Shown here one piece after another: positions 15,558 to 25,598 of a DNA stretch of 42,605 nt. The stretch's first letter is position 1. Each line of letters starts with the position of its first letter. This stretch comes from a virus, in IMG/VR virus record IMGVR_UViG_3300024999_000193, positions 1 to 42,605 of that record; one strand, given 5' to 3'. The notes beneath the pieces were generated by a model, which saw nothing but the letters and a program-made list of their open reading frames with translations, was not told where the DNA came from and did not search any database. A program made the translations under genes and the position numbers.

Positions 15558-16637
15558 TTAACTATTAATATCAACCCACAAAATTGACACGTCACTTGGT
15601 TGACTAGCTCCTACTAATATTCCACCTTTATTTGTATTTCCAATATTAACCCAAGAAGTCCCCCCATATCTCCAAGAATTACCAGTATCTAAAGCGACAA
15701 CAACCCACCCAATAGTTGGAGAAGAATATGTAGTTAAAATAGTTGCATAATTTGCTACCGGATCTTTATAAATCATTACAGAAGAATTATATGCAGTTGA
15801 ACGATTGGATTCTGCCACAACCCTTCCTGACTCTTGTGAAACTCTTGTTGCTTCTTGACTCTGGCGAGTAGTCTCATTTATTTGGCGACTGTTTTCAGCA
15901 TTTAACCTTGAAGTTTCACCACTAATCCTCAAACTCTCTGCACTACTTCTAGCTGATTCTGCCGTATTTCTACTTTGTTCAGCAGAAATTCTAACATTTT
16001 CTGATCCTACACGAATATTTTCTGCTGAAACCCTACCATTTTCTGCTACAACTCTAATAGATTCAGTATTAACTCTTCCAATTTCTGATGCTAATCGAAT
16101 ATCCTCACTTATTACCCTAATTGCTTCTGCATTATTAGCATTTCCCGTTGCTAAAATTGCGTCAGCAGTTGCTTCATTTGCATTAATAATTGCTTGATCT
16201 AATAAAGCTACTTCATTACTAGAAATAAATCCTTCACCATTGTCAATTGAAGCTGTAACAGTAAAATTAAAGGTTGCTGTACTTAATTTTTTACCAGAAA
16301 CATCTGTAAAACTAATTTCCGCTTTTACTACACCAACTGATGCTAGAGTTTGTGAGCGTAATATACATTGTATTTTACCATTTACGGCATCAAGTATGGA
16401 AACACCACTTGAAGAATTTTGAATTACGAGTGTATTGTCTGATTTAAGAAATGCAAATGTAACAACTTGACCTGTTAGGTTTACTGGTATTCCTTGATTA
16501 CAAATCATAAATTCTAATACCGATGTATCTATATCATTTTGTACAAATTTTATATTTGTAAATGAACTTTGTTTGAAATCTAATATCAGACTGTGGCGAT
16601 TTTCGATGGTAAACTCCTCCTTATTGTTAATTAACAA
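15558..16637 (-). CDS. BppU-like baseplate protein with heptad-repeat stalk
   Basis: The N-terminal 130 residues (FVQNDIDTSVLEFMICNQGI, VNLTGQVVTFAFLK, KAEISFTDVSGK) match the BppU N-terminal domain that docks receptor-binding parts on siphovirus baseplates. About 170-281 is a run of 16 seven-residue units of the form .E..R.., such as SEDIRLA and AENIRVG, a likely trimeric coiled coil. The end is a small beta domain (IGWVVVALDTGNSWRYGG). The longest frame starts at a TTG at 16637 with only a poor ribosome site. A perfect AAGGAGG lies eight bases before an ATC at 16607, so a start there is possible and would shorten the protein by ten residues. Confidence 0.8.
   Translation of the reverse strand: MLINNKEEFTIENRHSLILDFKQSSFTNIKFVQNDIDTSVLEFMICNQGIPVNLTGQVVTFAFLKSDNTLVIQNSSSGVSILDAVNGKIQCILRSQTLASVGVVKAEISFTDVSGKKLSTATFNFTVTASIDNGEGFISSNEVALLDQAIINANEATADAILATGNANNAEAIRVISEDIRLASEIGRVNTESIRVVAENGRVSAENIRVGSENVRISAEQSRNTAESARSSAESLRISGETSRLNAENSRQINETTRQSQEATRVSQESGRVVAESNRSTAYNSSVMIYKDPVANYATILTTYSSPTIGWVVVALDTGNSWRYGGTSWVNIGNTNKGGILVGASQPSDVSILWVDINS
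16605..16622 (-). promoter_or_regulatory. Ribosome-binding site pointing to a non-standard ATC start
   Basis: On the minus strand AAGGAGG is followed after eight bases by ATC (16607-16605), in frame with the BppU-like protein. There is no ATG, GTG or TTG between the two. The BppU-like homology begins right after this point. Confidence 0.4.
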
Positions 16638-16707
16638 AGAAGATTTATCGTCTTCCTTGTTCTTGTTCTCTTATATATAATCATTTTTATGGAATATAAT
16701 ATTTCTA

Positions 16708-18105
16708 TCACATAAATTCTTTAATAGTGTTAATATTATCAGCTAAATTTGTAAAATCAGCAGTATATATAAGTTGCCCAGTAGTTGCTAAAGGATTACT
16801 GATTCCCATTTCATTTATAGCACCTCTAACCTCATTAAAAATTAAAGCAGAAATCTCTGTTTCGCCAGCAATCGCTTGAGTAAAATTTACTATTGGATAT
16901 CCGTTAGAGCTTCTTATGGCACTTATAAGCGTAGTCAATCTATTCCAATCATAAGCACTAATATTAACAAGTCCTCCAGAAGAATTTGGGTTTACACTCC
17001 AACTAAAGTTATTGAAATCTTCGACAGTGAAAAAGTAAGCAATATAGTCCCACTCTAGAGGCATGTAAGCTCTTCCAAAATCCGAAGCATCACCCCAATT
17101 GCCCCAATTGTTATGAACAATCCACCATGTTCTTCCGTTTACGACTTTCCACCCGATTAGATTAACTACATGGAATCCTCTTATATTTCCAACTGTATCA
17201 GGAATGTATCCATCGGAAATATATGGTTGATAACCTTGTGTTAATTGGTCAAACGAAGGAGGTATGGCGATATTCAATAAAACGCAACCGTCATCAATGA
17301 TCCTTTGCTTTATGACTTCAATTATATTTTTCCCCCAACCATTTAACTCCCCCAACCAATCATTGGTTGTATATTGTTCCCACGACAATATTCTTTGTAA
17401 AAGAGCATCTGCAGAAATTGTTGGTGTAGCTTTATTATTATTAACTAATGTTTTGGCACCAATTGCTACTCCGTTAACATTATCGTTGTAATAATAATTA
17501 TCCGGATAATACCTCAGACTATTTTCAGGTAACAATTCCCATTTAGGAACTCCTTCGGCCTTCAGTCTATCTAACCCCTCGGGCACATACATATCCTCAC
17601 CTTGATTGTCGGTGGGAAGTCTATTTCCGAATACCCATCCTGTTGAATAGGATAAATATGATTGTCCTCTTTCCCTTTTTTCGTGGATTTCCTTCATCGA
17701 CGCGACACTGGTGGCAAAACAATTCCCTGCTTGACCAGACCATGTTCCATTCGCAGTATTCCAGACCCACTGGTGTAAAACTTGCGGTTTATATACTGGC
17801 AAATAATCAGTTGGTAAACTTGTAGGGTATGCAGGAATATTTACGCTATAATAACTAGTCCAATCAGAGGTTACTCCACTCACTATAGATCGAACGCGAT
17901 ATGAATGTGTTGTTTCAGATTTTACATTGCTAAAATTAACAGTTGTGGCAAAACCTGTAAATGAATATATTTTTACAAATCCACCAATTCTACTTGTTTC
18001 GATCTCAATAGAACTTGCGCCGGAAACCTGATAAAAACTAATTATAGATTTATAAACATTGTTATCAAATTCGTATACACAACTAATTACTGTTGGGGCT
18101 GGCAT
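16708..18105 (-). CDS. Papain-like cysteine protease in the tail operon
   Basis: A 465-residue protein without signal peptide. Residues 1-95 form a fibronectin-III-like domain (SSIEIETSRIGGFVKIYSFT, later HSYRVRSIVSG). About 105-355 is a papain-like domain: GQAGNCFATSVAS with Cys129, GFHVVNLIGW with His312, and VHNNWGNWGD with Asn332 where papain has NSWG. The C-terminus (SALIFNEVRGAINEMG) is helical. The RBS lies inside the preceding gene, which overlaps it by 23 bases, so the two are coupled. Position between Tal and BppU suggests a baseplate-attached enzyme, perhaps cutting surface proteins at entry or a virion protein during assembly. It is not a close copy of the secreted enzyme at 5734-7143. 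Confidence 0.8.
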   Translation of the reverse strand: MPAPTVISCVYEFDNNVYKSIISFYQVSGASSIEIETSRIGGFVKIYSFTGFATTVNFSNVKSETTHSYRVRSIVSGVTSDWTSYYSVNIPAYPTSLPTDYLPVYKPQVLHQWVWNTANGTWSGQAGNCFATSVASMKEIHEKRERGQSYLSYSTGWVFGNRLPTDNQGEDMYVPEGLDRLKAEGVPKWELLPENSLRYYPDNYYYNDNVNGVAIGAKTLVNNNKATPTISADALLQRILSWEQYTTNDWLGELNGWGKNIIEVIKQRIIDDGCVLLNIAIPPSFDQLTQGYQPYISDGYIPDTVGNIRGFHVVNLIGWKVVNGRTWWIVHNNWGNWGDASDFGRAYMPLEWDYIAYFFTVEDFNNFSWSVNPNSSGGLVNISAYDWNRLTTLISAIRSSNGYPIVNFTQAIAGETEISALIFNEVRGAINEMGISNPLATTGQLIYTADFTNLADNINTIKEFM

Positions 18106-18472
18106 TTAATAAATCACCTCCGTTAACCGAAACTCCAGTGGAGTGTTTACCATTAATCGGAAATGGAAGATCATTATTATTTGGATATGTTAAATATTTA
18201 CACGTTCCAAGTGTATCAAACCATTCATCGTTATATAATACTTGACCAATTACCTCATATACAGTAAATGGTTTTAAATTATTAAAAACTACTATTCTAG
18301 TATCATGAAGTTGACTATCTGCAACTTGAATATCTATAAATGTAAAATCATCTTCTTCTCCTCTTAATCCAATTTGAAACCCTTCATATTCTTTTTCCTC
18401 TAATTTTAACTCTCTAATGGAAAAGGCAAGTTGTGTTTCAGAACACATACTTGCCTTACGAATCACTTCCAT
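18083..18472 (-). CDS. Small Ig/fibronectin-like tail protein, 129 residues
   Basis: Beta-rich with a pattern resembling a fibronectin-III or Ig fold: FTFIDIQVADSQLHDTRIVV, then LKPFTVYEVIGQVLYNDEWF. It begins 28 bases after the Tal gene and overlaps the protease gene by 23 bases. The C-terminal tail is Asn/Ser-rich. An adaptor between Tal and the protease or baseplate is the likeliest role. Family not recognised. Confidence 0.65.
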   Translation of the reverse strand: MEVIRKASMCSETQLAFSIRELKLEEKEYEGFQIGLRGEEDDFTFIDIQVADSQLHDTRIVVFNNLKPFTVYEVIGQVLYNDEWFDTLGTCKYLTYPNNNDLPFPINGKHSTGVSVNGGDLLNASPNSN

Positions 18473-18499
18473 ATTATTTATTTCCTTTCATTTAATAAT

Positions 18500-21400
18500 T
18501 TAAGAAAATCTTGCAAATGAATTACTTATCGTTAGTGCAACAAACGTCCCAGATGAAGATTCATATCTTAAAGGATAAATTGTATTTGCTGTTAACATAC
18601 CAGAAGTTAAATTTGCTCCAGATAAACTTTTAATCTGCTTTACACCAAGATTATTAACGTTTAAAGTAGAAGTTCCAGTATTTGATACATGAATTTTAAG
18701 ATTAATTCCCAAACCATCCACTAAACTAGTTGGAGCAGGTGTAAGGGTTGCTACATATGCATTTGCTGTCCCTGTCGAAACTGCATATCCTGCTGTACGA
18801 ACATAATCCGTTGTATTAACAGTAGTGTCTTTTATGATAGTAGAAATTTTATATAATAATGCTGTTCTATAAGTATAATAATTATGAAATTTTAACACAA
18901 AAGTATCTTTTACAATAGGCGATTTTACATTCAAATATGTTGTTACTAAAGGAGTTATATAATCACTTAACGCATAATAAGCAGCATTATAATTGTCCCT
19001 TTCAAACCCTATTGAATAAGATGCTGCTTGTGCATCGTAATTGAACCGTTCTCCCACTATAAGATCCCACTGAGGTTTTACTGTTCTTGTCTTTTCTTTT
19101 ACTGTAAGCATAGAATCATCAGCCACATCTACAATTTCTGCTTCTGCTACTAATGCTGTAGATTGTGCTTGCGAAGCTAATGAATAAGCGGCACTAGCAA
19201 TAGTATCATCTGTATATTTAGAAGATTTAATCCAATCCGCAGAAGAATAACTTCCTCCTAATGATTTTTTTGTAATACAAATCATCATATCCCCTGCATA
19301 TCCTTGACTCCACAAATCTGATATATCATAAGGTGGAATTGGATATAATGGAGGAACTTGCGTAAATACTCTTCTAGTACCATCTGCGGTATCCATTGCT
19401 ATAGACGCATCATGTAAAGCAGATACTAAACTAGGATCAGTTTCTTGTATCCAAGAATATGTTGATCCTGACAATGTAAATTTATAAGCTAATCCGGAAG
19501 TAGTGTTGTAAAATAAATCACCTACATGTCCGTCTTTAAGACTATTTTTTGTCCATTTATTTGCAGGGGAATTATTCAATGTCGGTAAATATCCAGAAAA
19601 CCAAGTTTCAATTTTTCCATCAATTTGATTCTGAAAAATTTCTTTATCAATTTCATAAACTTCTGTCTTAAAATCTTCTAAATTAGCACTAACATAATTT
19701 TTTGCAGACGATGTAATAAATAAATACAAATCACTTCTTGCATTATAATAATCATTAAATTTAGAATCAAATTCCTCTCTAATAACATTTGTAGTTTTCG
19801 TCAAATCTCCTAAAATTGGAGTAGGATTCCTAACATTATTAGGAAGAATAGTGACATTAAGATAAGTGTCCAAAGCATCAAAAGCTGTAGTATATGCTAA
19901 GTCTAATGCAGTCATTTCTACAGACGAATATAATAAAGATTGATTGTGGTAGTTTGGTTCTTCTGTCACAATAGCATCCCATATTGGTTTCAATATTTTA
20001 ACTTTCTCAGTTTTTGTTATTTTACCTCCATCTGCTATTTCATCTAAATCTTCCATTGCATTGTCAGCATTAGTTTTTGCTTGATTTGCCAATGACTTTG
20101 CTATACTTATTGCAATATCATCAGTATATTCTGTAGAATCAATCCAATCAGAAGAAACATAGTTTCCAGTTAATCTTTCAATTATACAAATTTTTAAATT
20201 TCCTGTAATTCCTTCTCTCCATAAGTCTTCCATATTATAAGGAGGTGGAGGAGTAGCAACAAATATTGTTCGCTTTGAATCTATTGACCCTAGTGATTTT
20301 GAAGCATCTGATAATACTTGTAGTACACTTGTATCTGCAATTGAAACCCACTGATAAGCCGAAGAAAATCTATATGAATTTCCCGTAGCTACATCGTAAA
20401 ATAAATCACCCACATGTTCATCTTTAATTGTATTTGTCTCCCATTCAATACTTGGAAGATTATTTAATGATGGTGAATAACCATAAAACCAACATTCAAT
20501 TTTATAATCACTTTGGGATTGAAAATTAGTAATATCTGCTGAATAAAGTGTATTTACAAATGTTTTCAAAGAAGCAGATGTAGACATTTTGGCATTATTA
20601 ATTTGAACTGTAGCTAATTTATTTTGAAGAAGTGATTTTGTACTATTAACATCTTCAAAATTTTTCTTTACTAAATTCTTATCATCTGCTGTTACAGTAA
20701 ATGGATATAAACTACTATCTTTGCCAATCCATTCACTAAGCGTAGTAGATAAATCATTTAGAGCAGTTTCATAATTTGTCTTTTCAAACTCACCAGTTCT
20801 ATCTAATCCTAAACTTGTAGCTAATTCTATTAAAGGAGTTGATTCTGCTACAACAGATGCCAAATCGGATGCAAGTCTTGTTGCTTCTGGTTCAAATATT
20901 TTGCTATCATTAAATGCATCATTAATTTCTAACGCCAACCCAATCATAGAACCAGCTAATCCTTCAATTGCATCACCAATATAATTCCTAGCTACTCCCA
21001 TAATTGCTTTAAGGAGTGTAATTTTAGCGTTATAATATGATTCAAAGGTACTAATAAATGTAGCACTAACAATAGTAGAAGGAGTAGTCATGCTTGATAA
21101 TATAGTAGAAATATAACTACTTAAATTATAATAAGCAATTTCATAACTTGCCAATGTAGAAACGACATCAGGATAATTAACTGAATTATAATAACTTGCT
21201 TGACTTTCTACAGTTGATTTTTCATTTACTATAGCATCCCAATATTTTTTAACTAGTTTTTTTTCTGTTGATGTTATCGATGTAGGAGTTGTTGTAGCAA
21301 CTTTATTGATGTCAACCATTGCTACAATTTTCCCAGATTCAGCTTTTTGAACTGCTAATATTGCCTGTGCTGAAATTACAGAAGTTCCAATTGCAATTCC

Positions 21401-24400
21401 TTGAGGTGTACCATCCGTAATTATAGTTGATATATCTGCATATGGAGCTTTTGTTCCTGAATCACTAAATACCTCTAATGCAGAACCTTTAAATAATCCT
21501 GGTATTCCAATTAATGCAAATGGGAATTTACCTACTCCTGTATCTGTTCCAGTGCCACCAATTTTAATCATTGCGTCCAACAATGTTTGATTCCAACCAA
21601 TTGAATCATAAGATGTTAATACAATAATTACTGTGTCAAATAATGTATCATACAATGAATTTAATTTTGTTGCCAAAGCAGTTCTATCAGCATCAACATC
21701 AAAAGTATGATAGCATTGAGTGTGTTCGGGGATTACAGCTAAATCTTCTCTATTAATTACAGTTAACATTAATCCTTTGTTTTCTGAATTACTTAAACTA
21801 CTGTCTGCAATGCTTTTTCCGTTAATCTTTAAAAAACGATTGCCACTCTGATTTGCTCCCACACCTCTAATTGATATTTCACCATCAATAGAATATTCAG
21901 GTGTTGCCAAAGTAATTGCATTATTCAATGATAATTTTGTACTCATAACTAAGTTGAATTTATTTAATAATGCTGTTTTTTGCTTTGATGTTATTTTTAA
22001 CCCTTTACCAGCATAGCTTTCTATTGGTAAATCTACCCATTTATTTAATTCTACTTGCAATCCATCCACACCACATGATACCACTGTGCCAGTTAAAGAA
22101 TTTTGATAATTATTTATTAATGTAGTAGAAACAGACATACTTTCTGCAATATTAATTATATCTGTACTTTCTGCAAGAATTGTATCAAAAGATGCCTTTA
22201 AAGAAACAGATTCGTCATAAGTAATATAATTCCCATTTGCAAATGCTTTGATATCCATTTGCATTGAAGTGATCGCAACACTTACTTCAAATAATTGTTG
22301 ATCTACGAGAGTTAATTCATTATCTATTTGTACTTGAGCAATTAAAGCGGTTAACGTTTCTTTAGTTGTTTCTACTTTACTAATTTTCTTATTCACATTT
22401 ATCCCTTTTGTACGAGATATGGTAATTGGATAACTAGACTTATTAAACCAATCATCTATTTCATTAAAAACATCGTGAATAGCACCTGAATTTCTATCAA
22501 CATTATAATAGGAATTTCTTGCATCATGTAAACTATCATATAAAACATTATCTTCGCCTATTATTTCCATCAATTCATCTGCGATGGCTGTAATATCATC
22601 TGATTCTGTTTGAACATCAACAAATAATCCACTTAATGTTACTGATTCGGTTTGAGTAATTTCTTTTGATTCTATGTATTCGTTGACTTGTGTTTGAAAT
22701 GCACTTAATACTGTATTTAGTTCGGTTATTTGTGTTTCAACATATCTTTTACCATCATCTTGACGAACCTTACCAATTGTATTAATCAAAATTGATTTTG
22801 TATCTTCTACTGTTTTAAATAAATTACTAATAATAATTCTTTCATCTTCAGGACTACTATCGCTAATGATTTGAATAGGATAATTTGGTTGATCAATCCA
22901 ATCATTTCTCAATTCAGTTTCTAAAGCATCTAAAGCATTATTATAATTATTTGCCTCGGTTATAATTTCTAATTCTTCTGCGATATTTAAAATATCTTCT
23001 GATTCTGCTATTGCTTGTTCTAATGTTAATTTTAGTGTATTGGCTTCATCTTTTGTGATAAATCCATCAGCACCAAATCTTTCAATATCAATACTTAAAT
23101 TCAATAAACTACCAGTCATTTCTTGTATTTGTAAATCAACATATTCTTTTGCGTCATCTTGAGATTTATCCCATTTTAGTTTATTGACATTTATTACATC
23201 TACAACACTAGTAGTAGTATATATTAAATCTGATAATTTAGAGTTTTTACTTTTCACATTAGAAATTGTAAGTTGTATTTCATAATTCTCGAAATCATAG
23301 GTTCCTTCTATTATTCTAGCAGTCAAATCAATTCCTAATTGTTTGTGTACAATAGAGATAGAATCGCCTAAATTAATTTTATCCCAATTGGATTGCTCGC
23401 TTATTATTTCAAGAAAATTAACAATGCTAATTTGAATAATTGTGACAATATTTTTTCTAGACTCCATTTCATCGAGTCCATAAATGTATAAATCTTCTGC
23501 AGATATAAGACTTTCATTAGTCCAGTCTTTTTCAATTATATAAGGAATTAATTCTGATAATAATTCAGGAGTAAAATATGTTTCATAAGACATATCGGTT
23601 GCAATTTGTTTGATACTAGCATTTATAACATCAATTTCTGCCTGTTTTGCATTGATTAATAATTGTAAAGCATCAATTTCTACTTGTTTTGCTATTTTTT
23701 GATCAGTATAAGTTGTTTTCTTTGACCCACTAGCAGTTACAAGATTATCATCAATAACTTTCATTTCATCGATTAATATTGTCATTGCATTTGTCAATGC
23801 TGTCATTTCCGTTTGCTTTGTTGTTAAAGTTGCCAATAGGGTAGGGAAATCAGCTTTATGTTGAGTTAATAATATTTGATAATCTAAAATAGCATTGCAT
23901 AAAGAATCTGACATATAGTCTGAATGAGCAATTACTTCTTTTGTGTCTTCATTTCTTTGAAAAGGGAAAAGAAAGGCACTATAATTTTCGATATATGACT
24001 GTCCTGTTGGATTTATCTCATTAATTGTCATTCCATCTTTGCCATAGAGTTTTAATCTAGTACAAAATGTTTCACTATCAATATTTTGAACAATTGTACG
24101 CAAATATCTTGTATCAGATATACGGAGTCCTTTATTTGTGCCTGAAGTATCTAAAGTATAGAAATTAACTTTGCGTAAATTAGAATCAAATTTAGCCACA
24201 AGATTAAATTTTTCTGCAACTTCTAAAATGAAATCAAGTTTAGTTTTTACAGAAACCTCAAATGATCTATATACTAAATCTAATTCTATAGGGAATTCCC
24301 CAAGTGTCCATGCAGTTTCTTTGAGAATTCCATCTGTATTAGTTGTGACTGTAGTGGAAATTCCATTAGTTACAGTAGTTACATCTCTTGAAAATCCATT

Positions 24401-24799
24401 CATAACTTCAGATAATTTTACAGCATCCACTTTATAGGATCTAATATTCTTGTCTTTGAGTTCATATTCAAGAGAATAGCAATTTACTTGAAGAAAATCA
24501 GAATTATCATCAGCGTTTGGCGATGGATCACTAATGATGAAAAATTCAGTATAATCACCTAAAATTAATTTTATTAAATATCTGTTTTTAATTTTATCAC
24601 AATGATTATTATGTTGTAATTCATGATTTATGTCGAGTTGATAAGGCAATTCAAACGTTAGTTCATTAAGAGTTGTGAGATTAAGTTTCAAACTTGCACC
24701 ATAATGTTCTTTTAAAGATGCAATAATTGTTTTGTTTGGTTTACAGAGATATAATTTTGGACGTTGCGGTGTTTTTGTTAAATCAATATCTATGAACAA
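18500..24799 (-). CDS. Tal-like tail-tip protein, 2,099 residues, with helical repeats and ILEI-like domain
   Basis: The first 400 residues fit the Tal / phage minor structural N-terminal region that follows Dit at the tail tip (LTTLNELTFELPYQLD, FFIISDPSPN, FILEVAEKFNLVAKFD). About 560-960 holds three helical repeats with I(T/S)..E...L and W....YPI landmarks. About 965-1115 looks like an ILEI/FAM3 domain: SIDGEISIRGVG, INREDLAVI, HTFDVDADRTALATKLN, TVIIVLTSYDSIGWN, FPFALIGIPG. More helical repeats follow, and two copies of a (E.WF.GY.P.LNN...HVGDLFY) module at about 1430 and 1726. The C-terminus is a beta domain. Start TTG at 24799 after GGAAGGTGA. No peptidase motif seen. Confidence 0.8.
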   Translation of the reverse strand: MFIDIDLTKTPQRPKLYLCKPNKTIIASLKEHYGASLKLNLTTLNELTFELPYQLDINHELQHNNHCDKIKNRYLIKLILGDYTEFFIISDPSPNADDNSDFLQVNCYSLEYELKDKNIRSYKVDAVKLSEVMNGFSRDVTTVTNGISTTVTTNTDGILKETAWTLGEFPIELDLVYRSFEVSVKTKLDFILEVAEKFNLVAKFDSNLRKVNFYTLDTSGTNKGLRISDTRYLRTIVQNIDSETFCTRLKLYGKDGMTINEINPTGQSYIENYSAFLFPFQRNEDTKEVIAHSDYMSDSLCNAILDYQILLTQHKADFPTLLATLTTKQTEMTALTNAMTILIDEMKVIDDNLVTASGSKKTTYTDQKIAKQVEIDALQLLINAKQAEIDVINASIKQIATDMSYETYFTPELLSELIPYIIEKDWTNESLISAEDLYIYGLDEMESRKNIVTIIQISIVNFLEIISEQSNWDKINLGDSISIVHKQLGIDLTARIIEGTYDFENYEIQLTISNVKSKNSKLSDLIYTTTSVVDVINVNKLKWDKSQDDAKEYVDLQIQEMTGSLLNLSIDIERFGADGFITKDEANTLKLTLEQAIAESEDILNIAEELEIITEANNYNNALDALETELRNDWIDQPNYPIQIISDSSPEDERIIISNLFKTVEDTKSILINTIGKVRQDDGKRYVETQITELNTVLSAFQTQVNEYIESKEITQTESVTLSGLFVDVQTESDDITAIADELMEIIGEDNVLYDSLHDARNSYYNVDRNSGAIHDVFNEIDDWFNKSSYPITISRTKGINVNKKISKVETTKETLTALIAQVQIDNELTLVDQQLFEVSVAITSMQMDIKAFANGNYITYDESVSLKASFDTILAESTDIINIAESMSVSTTLINNYQNSLTGTVVSCGVDGLQVELNKWVDLPIESYAGKGLKITSKQKTALLNKFNLVMSTKLSLNNAITLATPEYSIDGEISIRGVGANQSGNRFLKINGKSIADSSLSNSENKGLMLTVINREDLAVIPEHTQCYHTFDVDADRTALATKLNSLYDTLFDTVIIVLTSYDSIGWNQTLLDAMIKIGGTGTDTGVGKFPFALIGIPGLFKGSALEVFSDSGTKAPYADISTIITDGTPQGIAIGTSVISAQAILAVQKAESGKIVAMVDINKVATTTPTSITSTEKKLVKKYWDAIVNEKSTVESQASYYNSVNYPDVVSTLASYEIAYYNLSSYISTILSSMTTPSTIVSATFISTFESYYNAKITLLKAIMGVARNYIGDAIEGLAGSMIGLALEINDAFNDSKIFEPEATRLASDLASVVAESTPLIELATSLGLDRTGEFEKTNYETALNDLSTTLSEWIGKDSSLYPFTVTADDKNLVKKNFEDVNSTKSLLQNKLATVQINNAKMSTSASLKTFVNTLYSADITNFQSQSDYKIECWFYGYSPSLNNLPSIEWETNTIKDEHVGDLFYDVATGNSYRFSSAYQWVSIADTSVLQVLSDASKSLGSIDSKRTIFVATPPPPYNMEDLWREGITGNLKICIIERLTGNYVSSDWIDSTEYTDDIAISIAKSLANQAKTNADNAMEDLDEIADGGKITKTEKVKILKPIWDAIVTEEPNYHNQSLLYSSVEMTALDLAYTTAFDALDTYLNVTILPNNVRNPTPILGDLTKTTNVIREEFDSKFNDYYNARSDLYLFITSSAKNYVSANLEDFKTEVYEIDKEIFQNQIDGKIETWFSGYLPTLNNSPANKWTKNSLKDGHVGDLFYNTTSGLAYKFTLSGSTYSWIQETDPSLVSALHDASIAMDTADGTRRVFTQVPPLYPIPPYDISDLWSQGYAGDMMICITKKSLGGSYSSADWIKSSKYTDDTIASAAYSLASQAQSTALVAEAEIVDVADDSMLTVKEKTRTVKPQWDLIVGERFNYDAQAASYSIGFERDNYNAAYYALSDYITPLVTTYLNVKSPIVKDTFVLKFHNYYTYRTALLYKISTIIKDTTVNTTDYVRTAGYAVSTGTANAYVATLTPAPTSLVDGLGINLKIHVSNTGTSTLNVNNLGVKQIKSLSGANLTSGMLTANTIYPLRYESSSGTFVALTISNSFARFS

Positions 24800-24833
24800 A
24801 ATAGAATCACCTTCCTATTATATTTAATTATAA

Positions 24834-25598
24834 TTATAGAGTTTTAAACTGGTATCTAAACTGAAGTTTACAAGTTCCAATTATTTTTATGTTATTTACT
24901 CCACGGATCATATTTATGAATACCCCATTATGATTATCATATCTATAAGTTAATGGGATAGATGTTATTATTTCTTCGTTTTCATTATCTATGTATAAAT
25001 CTTCATTTGCAATAAGGGAAGTTAGTTTGAATTCTGATCCTCCATTTGATAAATTAGTTATAGAAACATCTCCGTCTCCAATTTTTTGAAGTGAGAGAAT
25101 TGGTTGACAATTTACATCTCCATTATTGATGAATTGCATTTGTGTGAAGGTGGGGTTTGTAGATAAATCGTAAAGTGGAGATAAAAATTGTGATGAGTAA
25201 ATAAATTGATCTTTGCAACGCATTTGAAGAGTTATGTAACCACTATCTCCCGTATGGGATAATGTAGAACTACTATCTAATATGCAATAAAAGATCAAAT
25301 CGGGAAGAGATTCAAAAACTAATGGACAGTATTTTTCTTGGGACAACCATCTTTTTACCGAACGAAGGTTATCTTGATCAAATTCTTCTGTAAATGCAAT
25401 TGTTAAATTCAATATTCTTGGAGATGATTTCACTTCTACAAAATATGGAGATGATTTACGAGTGGTAATTTCTTTAATTTCTCTATCTGTAATGAATGAT
25501 TCTTCAAATAATCCTGAATCAATTTTGCAATTAATTATATTATAATCTACTGAAGATTGATTATTAAACGTAAATGAGAGGGATTCTGAGATGGGCAT
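24834..25598 (-). CDS. dit: Distal tail protein (Dit)
   Basis: A 254-residue protein with the pattern of siphovirus distal tail proteins: LSFTFNNQSSVDYNI at the start, FVEVKSSPRILNLTIAFTEE, then WLSQEKYCPLVFESLP and YCILDSSSTLSHTGDSGYIT, and a C-terminal galectin-like beta domain. Dit links the tail tube to the tip protein encoded next (18500-24799). GGAGGTGA, seven bases before its ATG, lies inside the end of the upstream endonuclease gene, which overlaps dit by 35 bases. About 5 kb of accessory genes separate it from the tape measure, its usual neighbour. Confidence 0.85.
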   Translation of the reverse strand: MPISESLSFTFNNQSSVDYNIINCKIDSGLFEESFITDREIKEITTRKSSPYFVEVKSSPRILNLTIAFTEEFDQDNLRSVKRWLSQEKYCPLVFESLPDLIFYCILDSSSTLSHTGDSGYITLQMRCKDQFIYSSQFLSPLYDLSTNPTFTQMQFINNGDVNCQPILSLQKIGDGDVSITNLSNGGSEFKLTSLIANEDLYIDNENEEIITSIPLTYRYDNHNGVFINMIRGVNNIKIIGTCKLQFRYQFKTL

